DNA from: Prochlorothrix hollandica PCC 9006 = CALU 1027
GTDB taxonomy: Bacteria > Cyanobacteriota > Cyanobacteriia > Prochlorotrichales > Prochlorotrichaceae
Length of the DNA: 64,000 bases
Direction of reading: 5' to 3'
Assembly (NCBI RefSeq): GCF_000332315.1
Contig: NZ_KB235933.1
Span: 683,992-747,991, forward strand
A model generated the notes under the pieces. It saw only the letters and a program-made list of their open reading frames with translations, did not search any database and was not told the DNA's origin. The translations under genes and the position numbers were made by a program. Below are positions 43,900 to 52,920 of this stretch, in pieces; position 1 is the first letter of the stretch; every line of letters starts with the position of its first letter.

Positions 43900-45348
43900 G
43901 TGACTGTTCGTGTTCGCATTGCCCCCAGCCCTACGGGAAATCTTCACATTGGAACTGCCCGCACGGCGGTGTTTAACTGGCTTTTTGCGCGGAATCAGGG
44001 TGGCACCTTTGTGCTGCGGGTGGAGGATACGGATCTGGAACGATCGCGCCCGGAATACACCCAAAACATTCTTGATGGTTTGACCTGGTTGGGGTTGCAG
44101 TGGGATGAAGGCCCGGTGTTCCAAACCGATCGCTTTGATCTCTACCGGACAAAAGTGGAACAGTTGCTGGATCAGGGATTGGCCTACCGCTGCTATTGCA
44201 CCCCTGGGGAACTGGAGGAGATGCGGGCCAAGCAAAAGGCGGCGGGGGAGGCTCCCCGCTATGACAATCGCCACCGCCATTTGAGCCTGGAGCAGCAGGC
44301 CGCGTTTGAGGCAGAGGGACGCACCTCGGTGATTCGCTTCAAAATCGACGACGATCGCGTGATTCGCTGGCATGACTTGGTGCGGGGATCGGTCACCTGG
44401 ACCGGTCGCGATCTGGGGGGTGATATGGTGATCGCCCGTGCCGCCTCCGGGGACTCCGTGGGCCAACCCCTCTATAACTTTGTGGTGGTGGTGGATGATC
44501 TGGCCATGGCCATCACCCATGTCATTCGGGGGGAAGACCACATTGGCAACACCCCCAAGCAAATCCTGCTCTATGAAGCCCTGGATGCCCCTGCGCCCCA
44601 GTTTGGCCATACCCCCTTGATTCTCAATGAAGCGGGCCAAAAACTATCGAAACGGGACGGGGTGACTTCCATTTCCGATTTCCAGACCCTGGGCTATGTC
44701 CCGGAGGCGATCGCCAACTACATGACCCTCCTGGGCTGGTCTCCCCCGGAACCGATGACGGAACGCTTCACCTTGGCGGAAGCCGCTGCCCACTTTAGCT
44801 TCGATCGGGTCAACAAAGCCGGAGCCAAATTTGACTGGGATAAGCTCAACTGGCTCAATAGTCAGGTGCTCCATGATTTAGCCCCCAGTGCCCTCGTCGA
44901 TCGCTTGCTGCCGGTGTGGGCGGCGGCGGGCTATGACCTGGGGAGCCAACCCCGGCCTTGGTTGGAGGAATTGGCGGTGCTCATTGGTCCCAGCTTGACC
45001 TTGCTCCAGGATGCTGTGGATCTCAGTCGCTTTTACACCGGACCAACCCTGGACTATGACGACAGTGCCCAGGAGCAGTTGCACCAAGCTGGAGCAGCAG
45101 CGGTTCTCCAGGGCTTGTTGGCGGATCCAGCGGCCCTGGAGGGCTTGGATGGGGACAAGGCCCAAGCCTTAATTAATGGGGTAACTAAGGCCCAGGGTGT
45201 CAAGAAAGGGGTGGTGATGCGAACGTTGCGGGCAGCACTGATGGGCACCATGCAAGGCCCAGATGTGCAGCAGTCTTGGTTGCTCCTCAATCAGCGGGGC
45301 TGGGATCGGGCGCGGTTAGGGGCGGCAGCGGCCATCGCCCAAGGTTAA
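43900..45348 (+). CDS. gltX: Glutamyl-tRNA synthetase
   Basis: The first conserved residues are [18 protein letters not shown], so a GTG start at 43900 is likely; the frame opens upstream at GTG 43843 but those residues are not family-like. The class I signatures are NLHIGTA (HIGH) and QKLSKRDG (KMSKS). The 482-residue length is normal. It charges tRNA-Glu with glutamate, which in cyanobacteria also feeds tetrapyrrole synthesis. There is no clear Shine-Dalgarno sequence before the GTG. The DUF1824 gene follows 55 bp later. Confidence 0.94.
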   Translation: MTVRVRIAPSPTGNLHIGTARTAVFNWLFARNQGGTFVLRVEDTDLERSRPEYTQNILDGLTWLGLQWDEGPVFQTDRFDLYRTKVEQLLDQGLAYRCYCTPGELEEMRAKQKAAGEAPRYDNRHRHLSLEQQAAFEAEGRTSVIRFKIDDDRVIRWHDLVRGSVTWTGRDLGGDMVIARAASGDSVGQPLYNFVVVVDDLAMAITHVIRGEDHIGNTPKQILLYEALDAPAPQFGHTPLILNEAGQKLSKRDGVTSISDFQTLGYVPEAIANYMTLLGWSPPEPMTERFTLAEAAAHFSFDRVNKAGAKFDWDKLNWLNSQVLHDLAPSALVDRLLPVWAAAGYDLGSQPRPWLEELAVLIGPSLTLLQDAVDLSRFYTGPTLDYDDSAQEQLHQAGAAAVLQGLLADPAALEGLDGDKAQALINGVTKAQGVKKGVVMRTLRAALMGTMQGPDVQQSWLLLNQRGWDRARLGAAAAIAQG

Positions 45349-45403
45349 CGGCCTACCTTTGTACCCCCGATCCCTTGCCCCTTCACCGTTGCAGGCTCTC
45401 CCC

Positions 45404-45835
45404 ATGCCCCACTTCACCCAACACTCTGCCGAAACCTTTCTCAATCAATTTATCTGCATCGAAGATATCGCCAGTATTAGCGCGGGCGATCGGGCCACCA
45501 TTCGCGATGCCCTGGCTTTGCTGGTGCCCCAGTCCGACTACCAAACCCTGGGGGTCTGTGCCGACAATTTGCCCCAGGCCATCACGGCCCTCAACCACTA
45601 TCTCCAGGGGCTGGGCCATGATCAGACCCTGGGGTTGCCCTCGGAGTCTGCGGAGGTGACGGTGCCTAGGGGTCCCCTGTATCTGAAATACAACACCCGA
45701 AAACAGGGCTATTACCTCGATCGCTACCAAGGTCCCTATCGGGGGGTTTTGGTGTCCCTGCAATCCGACTCCCTGGACGGCATCCAGGGCACCTACGGCC
45801 ATTTCCCCTTAGATTTGTTCACTCTCCCCACCTAG
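45404..45835 (+). CDS. DUF1824-type cyanobacterial protein
   Basis: Start ATG 45404 (MPHFTQHSAETFLNQF) gives 143 residues. The pattern LVPQSDYQTLGVCADNLPQAITALNHYL (two parts, about residues 39-66), and the C-terminal VPRGPLYLKYNTRKQGYYLD with GVLVSLQSDSLDGIQGTYGHFPLDLF, matches my recollection of the cyanobacterial DUF1824 family. The function is unknown and it is probably a soluble protein. It sits 55 bp behind gltX on the same strand and may be cotranscribed. A shorter family-1 MITE follows. Confidence 0.65.
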   Translation: MPHFTQHSAETFLNQFICIEDIASISAGDRATIRDALALLVPQSDYQTLGVCADNLPQAITALNHYLQGLGHDQTLGLPSESAEVTVPRGPLYLKYNTRKQGYYLDRYQGPYRGVLVSLQSDSLDGIQGTYGHFPLDLFTLPT

Positions 45836-45871
45836 GCTCCCCAGGGCTAACCCGATGGCACCCCCAGGGAC

Positions 45872-45961
45872 TACAGCAGTCCTCAATGGGTCGTGTGGTG
45901 TGCACACCACACCCAGGGTTTCAGCCATCGAGATGCCTACAACTGATTTAGGGTTGCTGTA
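45872..45961. mobile_element. MITE-like palindromic element, family 1, copy 4 (90 bp)
   Basis: It has the same terminal repeats (TACAGCAGTCCTCAAT and ATTTAGGGTTGCTGTA) but the central palindrome is shortened to GTGTGGTGTGCACACCACAC, giving 90 bp instead of 103. Confidence 0.85.
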
Positions 45962-46164
45962 TTGGTAGTCCTGGGCCGCGATTGGAGGTTAAAATCCCCG
46001 GTTTCTGGGCCAAGATTGCAAGATTTCGGCTTTTAGCCCATAAGAAACCGGGGATGGGCGATTCGTTCAGCGTGAACAACGGTAATCAGACAGAGCCGAA
46101 ACCCCCCAGTGGTGCTGCCAGTTGCTATCCTCAGGGGTGTCCCCTCAGCGTTTGCCCCCTGCCC

Positions 46165-49100
46165 ATGCGCCTGTCCCCGTCTCGATTGATTGGCTGGATT
46201 CTGCTGGTTACCTTGACCCTAGTGTTTCTGGTGGATGTGGGTTGCCATATTGTCGGCGAAAACTATTGGTTTGAGGAACTGGGGTATCCTGAGGTCTTTA
46301 TCATCCGCCTGCGCACCCGCATGGCCCTGTGGGCGACGGTGTTGGTGGTGTCGGGGGGGGTTGTGGTCCTGAACCTGCGGCTGGCCCGACGGCTGTGTGA
46401 TTCTAGGGCGAGACAACCCAAAGCCCTGGCCAATGTGCGCCCCGGATCCATGGGTCTCAGTGGGCTGCTGGCTACCCTGACCGGGCTGAGTCTCCTGTTG
46501 ATGCTGCTGATCTCCCACTATGGCACCATTGCCTGGGACACCTGGCGACCGGATCTCGATCGCTCCCACCTCTTTCCGCCCCTGCCCGTGGTCATGCAGT
46601 TGCAGACCTTAACGTCCATTTTCGATACCTGGGGACAGCAGCCCCTGTGGTGGGCGGGGGTGGGGGGGTTAATGGTGTTGCTAGCCAGCGTGCCCTGGCT
46701 GACCTTGGGGGGGCTGGCGGTTCTCATGGTTTTGGGGCTAGGGTTTATTTTGGCGGGGCAATGGGCCAGGATTTTAGCTTCCTTTCACCCCAGCTCTTTC
46801 GGAACCCTGGCGGAGTTACTGGAACCGGGCGATCGCCTGAGGCCAATTTTCAGCCATGACCTGAGTTTTTATATTTTCACCATCCCCATGGGGAAACTGG
46901 TGCAGTTTTGGAGTTTTGGCCTCCTGCTGTATACCTTGGTGGCGGTGTTGGTGATCTATTTGCTGTCGGGCCAAAGTATTGAGTCCGGGCGGTTTCCCGG
47001 TTTCTCCGTGGGGCAACAACACCATCTCTATGGCTTAGGCATCGGTTTCCTGATCAGTACGGCGGGGAATTATATCCTCGCCTCCTATGACCAGCTTTAT
47101 TCCCCGCGCGGGGTCACCTATGGGGCCAGCTATACCGATGTGATCGTGCAGGTGCCCATTAACCAGGGCTTAGCCATCGGGGCGTTGCTGTTGGCGGTGT
47201 GGAGTGGGTTGCACATGCTGGCCTGGTGGCTCTATACCCGGAAACTCCAAACCCTACAGGTGTTGGGACCCTACTGTGAGGTGACGATCGTCGATAGTTC
47301 CCCCAATCGGGGCTTTGTCACCCTCTACGGTCAGCCCTATGCGGTGCGCAATTGGCAACAGAAGGTGTTGAGTAACCGCTGGTTGCTGCTAGCCTTGGCC
47401 TTCTATTGCCTATCCACCGTCGTCATTGGGGAGGGGTTGCCCACGGGGGTTCAAAACCTGATCGTGCAGCCCAATGAACTGGAGCGGGAAACCCCCTACA
47501 TGAAACGCACCATTGCGGCCACCCGGGAAGCCTTTGGTCTCAACAACATCGAAGTCCACACCTTTGATCCCACCGATGTCCTGACCATCCAGGATTTAAT
47601 CACCAACACCGCCACCCTGCGCAACATTCGCCTCTGGGATAGCCGTCCCCTGCTGCAAACCAACCGGCAACTCCAGCAAATTCGCCTCTATTACAGCTTC
47701 CCCGATGCCGATCTCGATCGCTACACCTTCCAGCGCAACGGTCAGCCAGAACTGCAACAGGTGCTGCTGGCGGCGCGGGAAATGGACTACAGCGCCGTTC
47801 CCGCCGAGGCCCAAACCTGGGTCAATGAGCATTTGGTCTATACCCATGGCTATGGTTTCACCCTCAGCCCCGTTAACACCATTGGCCCTGGGGGATTGCC
47901 AGACTATTTTGTGCGGGACATTGGGGATGCCGACAAGGACAGCGCCCTTTATATCGCCAGCGATGCCGTGCGGGACAGCATTCCCATCGGCCAACCTCGC
48001 CTCTATTACGGTGCCCTGGCCCATACCTATGTCATGACTTCGACCCGGGTGCAGGAGCTGGACTATCCCAGTGGTAACGAAAATTTCTACAACGTCTATG
48101 ACGGCAGTGGCGGGGTGTCCCTGGGTCGCTTTTGGCAGCGGCTGATCTATGCCGTCAAGCTGCGGGATTGGCAAATGTTGTTCACCCGCAACTTTACCCC
48201 AGAGACCAAGCTCCTGTTCCGGCGGGAAATTAAGGAGCGCATCCAAACCATTGCCCCCTTTCTGCTCTATGACCGGGATCCCTATTTGGTCATTGCCGAT
48301 CCCCATCTGCAACGGGTGGATGGCCAACTGGTGCCGGGGGGGGAGGGCATAGCCCATCCGGGTGAACCCGATTTTACCGAGGCCCAGGCCGAAAATTACC
48401 TCTATTGGGTGGTGGATGCCTATACCACTACCGATCGCTATCCCTATTCCGATCCCGGCGATCGAGACTTCAATTACATTCGCAATTCCGTCAAGGTGGT
48501 GGTGGATGCCTACAATGGTGCCGTCAGTTTTTACATTGCGGATCCTGAGGATCCCTTGATCAAAACCTGGAGCCAGGTGTTTCCCCATTTGTTCCAACCG
48601 ATCGCGGCCATGCCCCCGGCCCTGCGGGAACATACTCGCTACCCCAGCCAACTGTTTAAGGTGCAGTCGGATCAGTTGCTGACCTATCACATGACGGATC
48701 CCCAGGTGTTCTATAACCGGGAGGATCAGTGGCAGGTTCCCCAGGAAATCTATGGGGGGGAACCCCAGCCCATTGAGTCCTATTACTTGATCATGCGGTT
48801 GCCGACGGAGGAGGAGGAGGAGTTTATTTTGCTGACTCCCTTTACGCCGGTCAGTCGCAGTAATTTGGTGGCTTGGTTGGCGGGGCGATCGGATGAGGTC
48901 AATTATGGCAAGTTGCTGTTGTATGAGTTCCCGAAGCAGCGGTTGATCTTTGGGCCAGAGCAGATTGAGGCCCGTATTAACCAGGATCCGGTGATTTCCC
49001 AGCGCATTACCCTCTGGAACCGCCAAGGTTCCCAAGCGATTCAGGGCAATTTGTTGGTGATTCCCCTGGAGGAGTCGCTGCTGTATGTGGAGCCGTTGTA

Positions 49101-49362
49101 TTTGGAGTCCGATCGTAATAGTTTGCCGACGTTGGTGCGGGTGATTGTGGTCTATGATGACCGCATTGTGATGGCGGAGAGTTTGGCTAAGGCGCTGAAG
49201 GTTCTGTTCCAGGAGGGTACCGGGACCTTGGATGCGGCTCCTTCGGATGCCCTGACCCAGATGCTGGAGGGTCTCCTGGGGGAAGCAGATCCCACGGATT
49301 CCGGGACAACGGTGCCTAGTTTGGAGGAGGAGGAGGCGATTTTGCGGATTCTGGAGAATTAG
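46165..49362 (+). CDS. UPF0182 family large membrane protein
   Basis: Start ATG 46165 (MRLSPSRLIGWILLVTLTL) is chosen because the first transmembrane helix follows; the frame opens at 45982 with an unconvincing leader. About seven transmembrane helices occupy the first 370 residues. A long soluble domain follows, with UPF0182 motifs such as NELERETPYMKRTIAATREAF (in two parts) and LPTEEEEEFILLTPFTP. The C-terminus is acidic. The length of 1065 residues is normal for the family, which is widespread in cyanobacteria and actinobacteria. Function is unknown, probably envelope related. Confidence 0.85.
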   Translation: MRLSPSRLIGWILLVTLTLVFLVDVGCHIVGENYWFEELGYPEVFIIRLRTRMALWATVLVVSGGVVVLNLRLARRLCDSRARQPKALANVRPGSMGLSGLLATLTGLSLLLMLLISHYGTIAWDTWRPDLDRSHLFPPLPVVMQLQTLTSIFDTWGQQPLWWAGVGGLMVLLASVPWLTLGGLAVLMVLGLGFILAGQWARILASFHPSSFGTLAELLEPGDRLRPIFSHDLSFYIFTIPMGKLVQFWSFGLLLYTLVAVLVIYLLSGQSIESGRFPGFSVGQQHHLYGLGIGFLISTAGNYILASYDQLYSPRGVTYGASYTDVIVQVPINQGLAIGALLLAVWSGLHMLAWWLYTRKLQTLQVLGPYCEVTIVDSSPNRGFVTLYGQPYAVRNWQQKVLSNRWLLLALAFYCLSTVVIGEGLPTGVQNLIVQPNELERETPYMKRTIAATREAFGLNNIEVHTFDPTDVLTIQDLITNTATLRNIRLWDSRPLLQTNRQLQQIRLYYSFPDADLDRYTFQRNGQPELQQVLLAAREMDYSAVPAEAQTWVNEHLVYTHGYGFTLSPVNTIGPGGLPDYFVRDIGDADKDSALYIASDAVRDSIPIGQPRLYYGALAHTYVMTSTRVQELDYPSGNENFYNVYDGSGGVSLGRFWQRLIYAVKLRDWQMLFTRNFTPETKLLFRREIKERIQTIAPFLLYDRDPYLVIADPHLQRVDGQLVPGGEGIAHPGEPDFTEAQAENYLYWVVDAYTTTDRYPYSDPGDRDFNYIRNSVKVVVDAYNGAVSFYIADPEDPLIKTWSQVFPHLFQPIAAMPPALREHTRYPSQLFKVQSDQLLTYHMTDPQVFYNREDQWQVPQEIYGGEPQPIESYYLIMRLPTEEEEEFILLTPFTPVSRSNLVAWLAGRSDEVNYGKLLLYEFPKQRLIFGPEQIEARINQDPVISQRITLWNRQGSQAIQGNLLVIPLEESLLYVEPLYLESDRNSLPTLVRVIVVYDDRIVMAESLAKALKVLFQEGTGTLDAAPSDALTQMLEGLLGEADPTDSGTTVPSLEEEEAILRILEN

Positions 49363-49545
49363 GCCGATCGTCGGCGGGATCGATCTGTTGCGACTCTACA
49401 ATGGCTTTGCGGTGGCTTAGGCCATGAGGGAGATGTCTATGTTGTTGCAGAGTGTGGATGGGGAGTGGGGGGATAGATAAAGGAGTGGCAAATTTCCCTT
49501 AAGGTGGCATAGATGGTTGGCAACTTCAGTCTCTGGAGGATAGAG

Positions 49546-49812
49546 ATGCAAACGACTTCAGATTTACACGATCGCCTTCACCAACGTCTTCAAGAACTAT
49601 CACCCCCATTGCTCCAGATGGTTCTGGATTTTGTGGAGTTTCTGCTAGGGCAGGAGCGTCAGTTACAAGCGACTCTGGCGGCGGGGGAGGATGAGACTCA
49701 GTATTTGCTGCGCTCAGAGGCCAATGCTGAACATTTGGCCCGATCGATCGCCCAATATCGCCAAGGTGAACTGACTGTTCAGGACATTGGGGAAGAGTCG
49801 GTGACACCATGA
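49546..49812 (+). CDS. Antitoxin-like small protein
   Basis: Start ATG 49546 (MQTTSDLHDRLHQRLQ) has a strong GGAGGATAG ribosome-binding site; the frame opens at 49513. The 88-residue protein has an N-terminal amphipathic segment LLQMVLDFVEFLLGQE (DUF2281-like) and a C-terminal HLARSIAQYRQGELTVQDIG, the type of toxin-binding tail seen in antitoxins paired with Txe/YoeB toxins. The stop overlaps by ATGA with a broken toxin gene, the expected partner. Confidence 0.7.
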   Translation: MQTTSDLHDRLHQRLQELSPPLLQMVLDFVEFLLGQERQLQATLAAGEDETQYLLRSEANAEHLARSIAQYRQGELTVQDIGEESVTP

Positions 49813-49850
49813 GAAAGCTGGCTTGGACGAATGAGGCTTGGTCTGATTAA
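49809..49850 (+). pseudogene. Truncated Txe/YoeB-like toxin remnant
   Basis: A 13-codon frame MRKLAWTNEAWSD followed by TAA starts with ATGA overlapping the antitoxin stop. The sequence matches the N-terminus typical of Txe/YoeB ribosome-dependent mRNases (xRKLxWTxEAWxDY). The rest of the toxin is missing; only about 50 bp separate it from the next gene. The antitoxin therefore appears orphaned. Confidence 0.7.
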
Positions 49851-49903
49851 GAGAAAGTGGGCTGATACACTGGCTTCATCTATTGTTGGAGGATACTCTG
49901 TCT

Positions 49904-50161
49904 ATGCCCGTTATTAGTCGCTTTTTAGGGATTACTATTGCAATGTATTGGAATGACCATTTGCCACCCCACTACCATGCTAAGTATGGTCACTATGAGG
50001 TCATTATTGATATTGCAACGGGAGTCGTGACGGGTTCATTTCCCAAGCGGGCACTACGCCATGTTTTAGAGTGGCATGATTTACATCGGGAGAAATTAAT
50101 GGAAAATTGGGAAATATGCCGTCAAAAGCAAATGCCCCAGCAAATCGAGCCGTTGGAGTAG
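49904..50161 (+). CDS. DUF4160 protein
   Basis: Start ATG 49904 (MPVISRFLGITIAMYWNDH) has GGAGGATACTC upstream. The 85-residue protein has the DUF4160 signature: the start, HLPPHYHAKYGHYEVIIDI, and the C-terminal LEWHDLHREKLMENWE. DUF4160 genes are usually paired with a DUF2442 gene, as here 52 bp downstream. The pair has been suggested to be toxin-antitoxin-like, but I know of no defined activity. A His-rich surface (HLPPHYH) could bind metal or nucleotide. Confidence 0.85.
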   Translation: MPVISRFLGITIAMYWNDHLPPHYHAKYGHYEVIIDIATGVVTGSFPKRALRHVLEWHDLHREKLMENWEICRQKQMPQQIEPLE

Positions 50162-50213
50162 GGTCTTATGATGGCTAAGGTTTATGTGAACATCAAAATC
50201 TAGGTATCTTATT

Positions 50214-50525
50214 ATGTTTTTGCAGATTGTGGATGTGGAGTGGGGGGATAGGTATCGGCTGCGGCTCTGGTTTAGTGATGGCCGGGAGGGAGTGGCGGAT
50301 TTGGCGGAGAGTGTGGTGGAGGGGGTGTTTGAGGCGTTGCAGGATGTGGCGTTATTTCGGCAGGTGCGGGTGGATGGGGAGTTGGGAACGGTTCAGTGGC
50401 CGAATGGTCTAGATTTTGCGCCGGAGTATTTGTATTTTCTGGCGTTTCGGGAGGATGGGGACTTGCAGGAGCAGTTTCGGCAGTGGGGTTATTTGGGTAA
50501 TGAGGTGGCAGTGGGTGGGGGATAG
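50214..50525 (+). CDS. DUF2442 protein
   Basis: The protein has 103 residues with the DUF2442 pattern: LQIVDVEWGDRYRLRLWFSD (strands), DLAESVVEGVFEALQD, FRQVRVDGELGTVQWPNGLD and APEYLY. It is a small beta-rich protein, partner of the preceding DUF4160 gene. The function is unknown; it is presumed to be part of a two-gene module. The region around it is rich in toxin-antitoxin-like genes. Confidence 0.85.
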   Translation: MFLQIVDVEWGDRYRLRLWFSDGREGVADLAESVVEGVFEALQDVALFRQVRVDGELGTVQWPNGLDFAPEYLYFLAFREDGDLQEQFRQWGYLGNEVAVGGG

Positions 50526-50607
50526 CAGAATTTTAGCAACGGCGGGGATCCCTGCCCAGGCCGATTGCCCCTCGAACAGATTCCAGAAGCTAAGTGCGCT
50601 GGGGGTG

Positions 50608-50850
50608 CTAGCGGTGGCTAGCATGGAGAATGGTCAGGCCAATAATGGCATCGTCTAAGCCATAGCGAATAATAATGTCCTCGTTGGTGAGTTCGCTATC
50701 TTGAGCTGGTTCGGGGGGGGCGTGGAAATCAATGTATAAAACATCGGCTTCGAGGTCATAAACCATGAAAAACGGTTGTTTCGGGAATTCTTGCAATAGG
50801 GGTAAGACTTTTAGATAGCTTTGGGCTTCTTGATAGGTTGCTAGGGCCAT
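50608..50850 (-). CDS. DUF2283 family protein
   Basis: The protein has 80 residues. The DUF2283 signature is VYDLEADVLYIDFHAPPEPA followed by DSELTNEDIIIRYGLDD and GLTILHASHR. It is usually encoded next to a DUF4258 protein, and a remnant of such a gene overlaps its start by about 10 bases. It is probably an antitoxin-like partner, now without its mate. Confidence 0.8.
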   Translation of the reverse strand: MALATYQEAQSYLKVLPLLQEFPKQPFFMVYDLEADVLYIDFHAPPEPAQDSELTNEDIIIRYGLDDAIIGLTILHASHR

Positions 50851-50950
50851 AGCTGTTGCCTTGCCTTGAGTGAGTTGATTCGACGGGTGGGGAAAGCGGT
50901 GATGACGAAGCCATCATCTTGATTCTCTCTGTAAATCACAACCAAGATTC
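50841..50950 (-). pseudogene. DUF4258-like gene remnant (3' end only)
   Basis: The frame ending at TAG 50841 encodes VIYRENQDDGFVITAFPTRR followed by INSLKARQQLWP, the C-terminus typical of DUF4258 proteins. Upstream of about 50950 the similarity stops and is replaced by palindromic sequence (GATCCCCGGTTTCTGGGG, then GATCTCCGGTTTCTTGG). The 5' half has been lost, apparently by insertion or deletion. Confidence 0.65.
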
Positions 50951-51136
50951 CAGAAGCTAAGATCCCCGGTTTCTGGGGCGAACCAGTTAAGTATCGGCTG
51001 ATGCCATAGAAGAAACCGAGGATCAGGGACCTAGGATCTCCGGTTTCTTGGGGGGGGAAAGCCAAAAGACTGTAAGGGAAGGGACAGAAACCGGAGATCT
51101 CTGCTCTCGCAGATAGATCCGCTTGGGATCCGGAGA

Positions 51137-52918
51137 TTAAGGGGTTCTCAGGCGGCGCACCCGTTCGAGGACGGCCCGGACACCGGGGGCATGGGGGGAT
51201 TTGAGGTGGTCGCAAATGGCGACGGATTCTTCGAGGTAAGCAATGCCGGTCTCAACATTACCCTGCTGAGCAATGAGATCACCCAACCACCACAGGGTGG
51301 CGGCTTTGACCTGGATATCGCCGATTTGCTCTGTGATTTCCAGGGACTGTTGGAAGAGGTCGATCGCCCCTGGGATGTCCCCCTGGTCGGCTTTGAGTCT
51401 GCCCAATTCGTGCAGGGTGGCGGCTTTGCCCTGGATATTGCCGATTTGCTCTTCGATTTCCAGGGACTGTTGGTAGAGGTCGATCGCCCCTGGGATGTCC
51501 CCCTGGTTGGCTTTGAGGCTGGCCAATTGGTGCAGGGTGGCGGCTTTGCCCTGGATATTGCCGATTTGCTCTTTGAGTTCCAGGGACTGTTGGTAGAGGT
51601 CGATCGCCCCTGGGATGTCCCCCTGGTTGGCTTTGAGGATGGCCAATTGGTGCAGGGTGGCGGCTTTGCCCTGGATATTGCCGATTTGCTCTTGGAGTTC
51701 CAGGGACTGTTGGTAGAGGTCGATCGCCCCTGGGATGTCCCCCTGGTTGGCTTTGAGGATGGCCAATTGGTGCAGGGTGGCGGCTTTGCCCTTGATATTG
51801 CCGATTTGCTCTTTGATTTCCAGGGACTGTTGGTAGAGGTCGATCGCCCCTGGGATGTCCCCCTGGTTGGCTTTGAGGATGGCCATATTGTGCAGAGTGG
51901 CGGCTTTGCCCTGGATATTGCCGATTTGCTCTTCGATTTCCAGGGACTGTTGGTAGAGGTCGATCGCCCCTGGGATGTCCCCCTGGTTGGCTTTGAGGAT
52001 GGCCAATTGGTGCAGGGTGGCGGCTTTGCCCTTGATATCGCCGATTTGCTCTTTGAGTTCCAGGGACTGTTGGTAGAGGTCGATCGCCGCATCAATTTCC
52101 CCAGTATCAGCCTTTGAAATCGCCCATTTGTGCAAAATTTCGGCTCTTACCTGCAAAAGATCCGTTTCGGTAGAGCTAGTGAGTCTTAACCCATGCCTAA
52201 AGGCATCTTCCGCCTTGTCAACCTCCCCTAAATCTCGGTACAGAATCCCCAATTCGTTATAGATGCTGGCCCGTGCCTTACGATCGGCCACGGATTCCGA
52301 CTTCTGGTCATATTCCATCAACAACCGCTGCAACAGATCCAGCCGCTGCCGCCGTTCCTGGAGATCCAGCCCTTCCCGGATGCGATCCGACTCCAGGGTG
52401 AATTGATAACTTTCTGTTACCCGGCTCGGCAACGTCGCAAACTTAAACACCCCCAACTCCCAGGCCCAGAAATCCGGCGCAAACCGGGCCACCCGGGTCA
52501 GTGCCTGATCCGGCAGAAACAGCACCAGGGGATGGGGCACCCGGTCCCCAAAGGCATCCCGCACAAAATTCAAATCCCGCAGCAGGGGCGGATAGTCCCC
52601 CATCATGCCAATGGACTGCTCCAGCCCCGTAATCAGCAGCACCAACTTCCTGCCCTCCTGGCGCTGCACCAGGGCCAACTGCCGCACCAGGGCATCCTGG
52701 AAAAACTGCAACTGGGGATCGGAGAAATCCAGCGCCACCACCTGGACATCGCTGTGCTCAAAGCGATCGTGGAGGGCTTGGAGAATGATCTGGCGATCGG
52801 GGGCAAAATTGACCGATACAAAGCCAAGGGTCAGCCGCTCCGCCGCAAAATCGACAAAGGTACACAACTGCTGCCAAGCCGCTTGGTTATGGGTCAAAAA
52901 ATCCGAAGCAGGGACCAT
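51137..52918 (-). CDS. TPR protein with N-terminal sensor/effector-like domain, partner of an ATPase
   Basis: The protein has 593 residues. Residues about 1-170 form an alpha/beta domain with predicted strands (LTLGFVSVNFAPDR, VQVVALDFSD, KLVLLITGLEQS, HPLVLFLPDQ), resembling a P-loop-less AAA-like or regulatory fold; no Walker A motif is present. From about residue 205 on there are TPRs, including seven units of 40 residues (core GDIPGAIDLYQQSLE) encoded by 120-bp DNA repeats at 51290-52130 that are almost identical. The ATG is 2 bp after the stop of the upstream ATPase gene, so both form one unit. The product is probably cytoplasmic and a protein-interaction scaffold. I do not recognise a named system. 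Confidence 0.85.
   Translation of the reverse strand: MVPASDFLTHNQAAWQQLCTFVDFAAERLTLGFVSVNFAPDRQIILQALHDRFEHSDVQVVALDFSDPQLQFFQDALVRQLALVQRQEGRKLVLLITGLEQSIGMMGDYPPLLRDLNFVRDAFGDRVPHPLVLFLPDQALTRVARFAPDFWAWELGVFKFATLPSRVTESYQFTLESDRIREGLDLQERRQRLDLLQRLLMEYDQKSESVADRKARASIYNELGILYRDLGEVDKAEDAFRHGLRLTSSTETDLLQVRAEILHKWAISKADTGEIDAAIDLYQQSLELKEQIGDIKGKAATLHQLAILKANQGDIPGAIDLYQQSLEIEEQIGNIQGKAATLHNMAILKANQGDIPGAIDLYQQSLEIKEQIGNIKGKAATLHQLAILKANQGDIPGAIDLYQQSLELQEQIGNIQGKAATLHQLAILKANQGDIPGAIDLYQQSLELKEQIGNIQGKAATLHQLASLKANQGDIPGAIDLYQQSLEIEEQIGNIQGKAATLHELGRLKADQGDIPGAIDLFQQSLEITEQIGDIQVKAATLWWLGDLIAQQGNVETGIAYLEESVAICDHLKSPHAPGVRAVLERVRRLRTP
51290..52130. repeat. 120-bp tandem repeat inside the TPR gene
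   Basis: The segment TCGATCGCCCCTGGGATGTC recurs exactly every 120 bp (near 51360, 51480, 51600, 51720, 51840 and 51960), with a degenerate unit near 52080. Each unit encodes one 40-residue TPR. Differences are a few bases per unit. The near-identity keeps several antisense and out-of-frame ORFs open. Confidence 0.9.
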
Positions 52919-52920
52919 GG

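Noticed and set aside
47596..49035. 479-residue minus-strand ORF inside the UPF0182 gene
   Set aside because: It is antisense to a clear conserved membrane protein and has no recognisable motif or ribosome-binding site.
51191..52117. Long plus-strand ORF (308 residues) and a 315-residue minus-strand ORF over the TPR gene
   Set aside because: They stay open only because the 120-bp repeat length is divisible by three; repeated units copy any stop-free frame. The TPR frame alone has family-like sequence.
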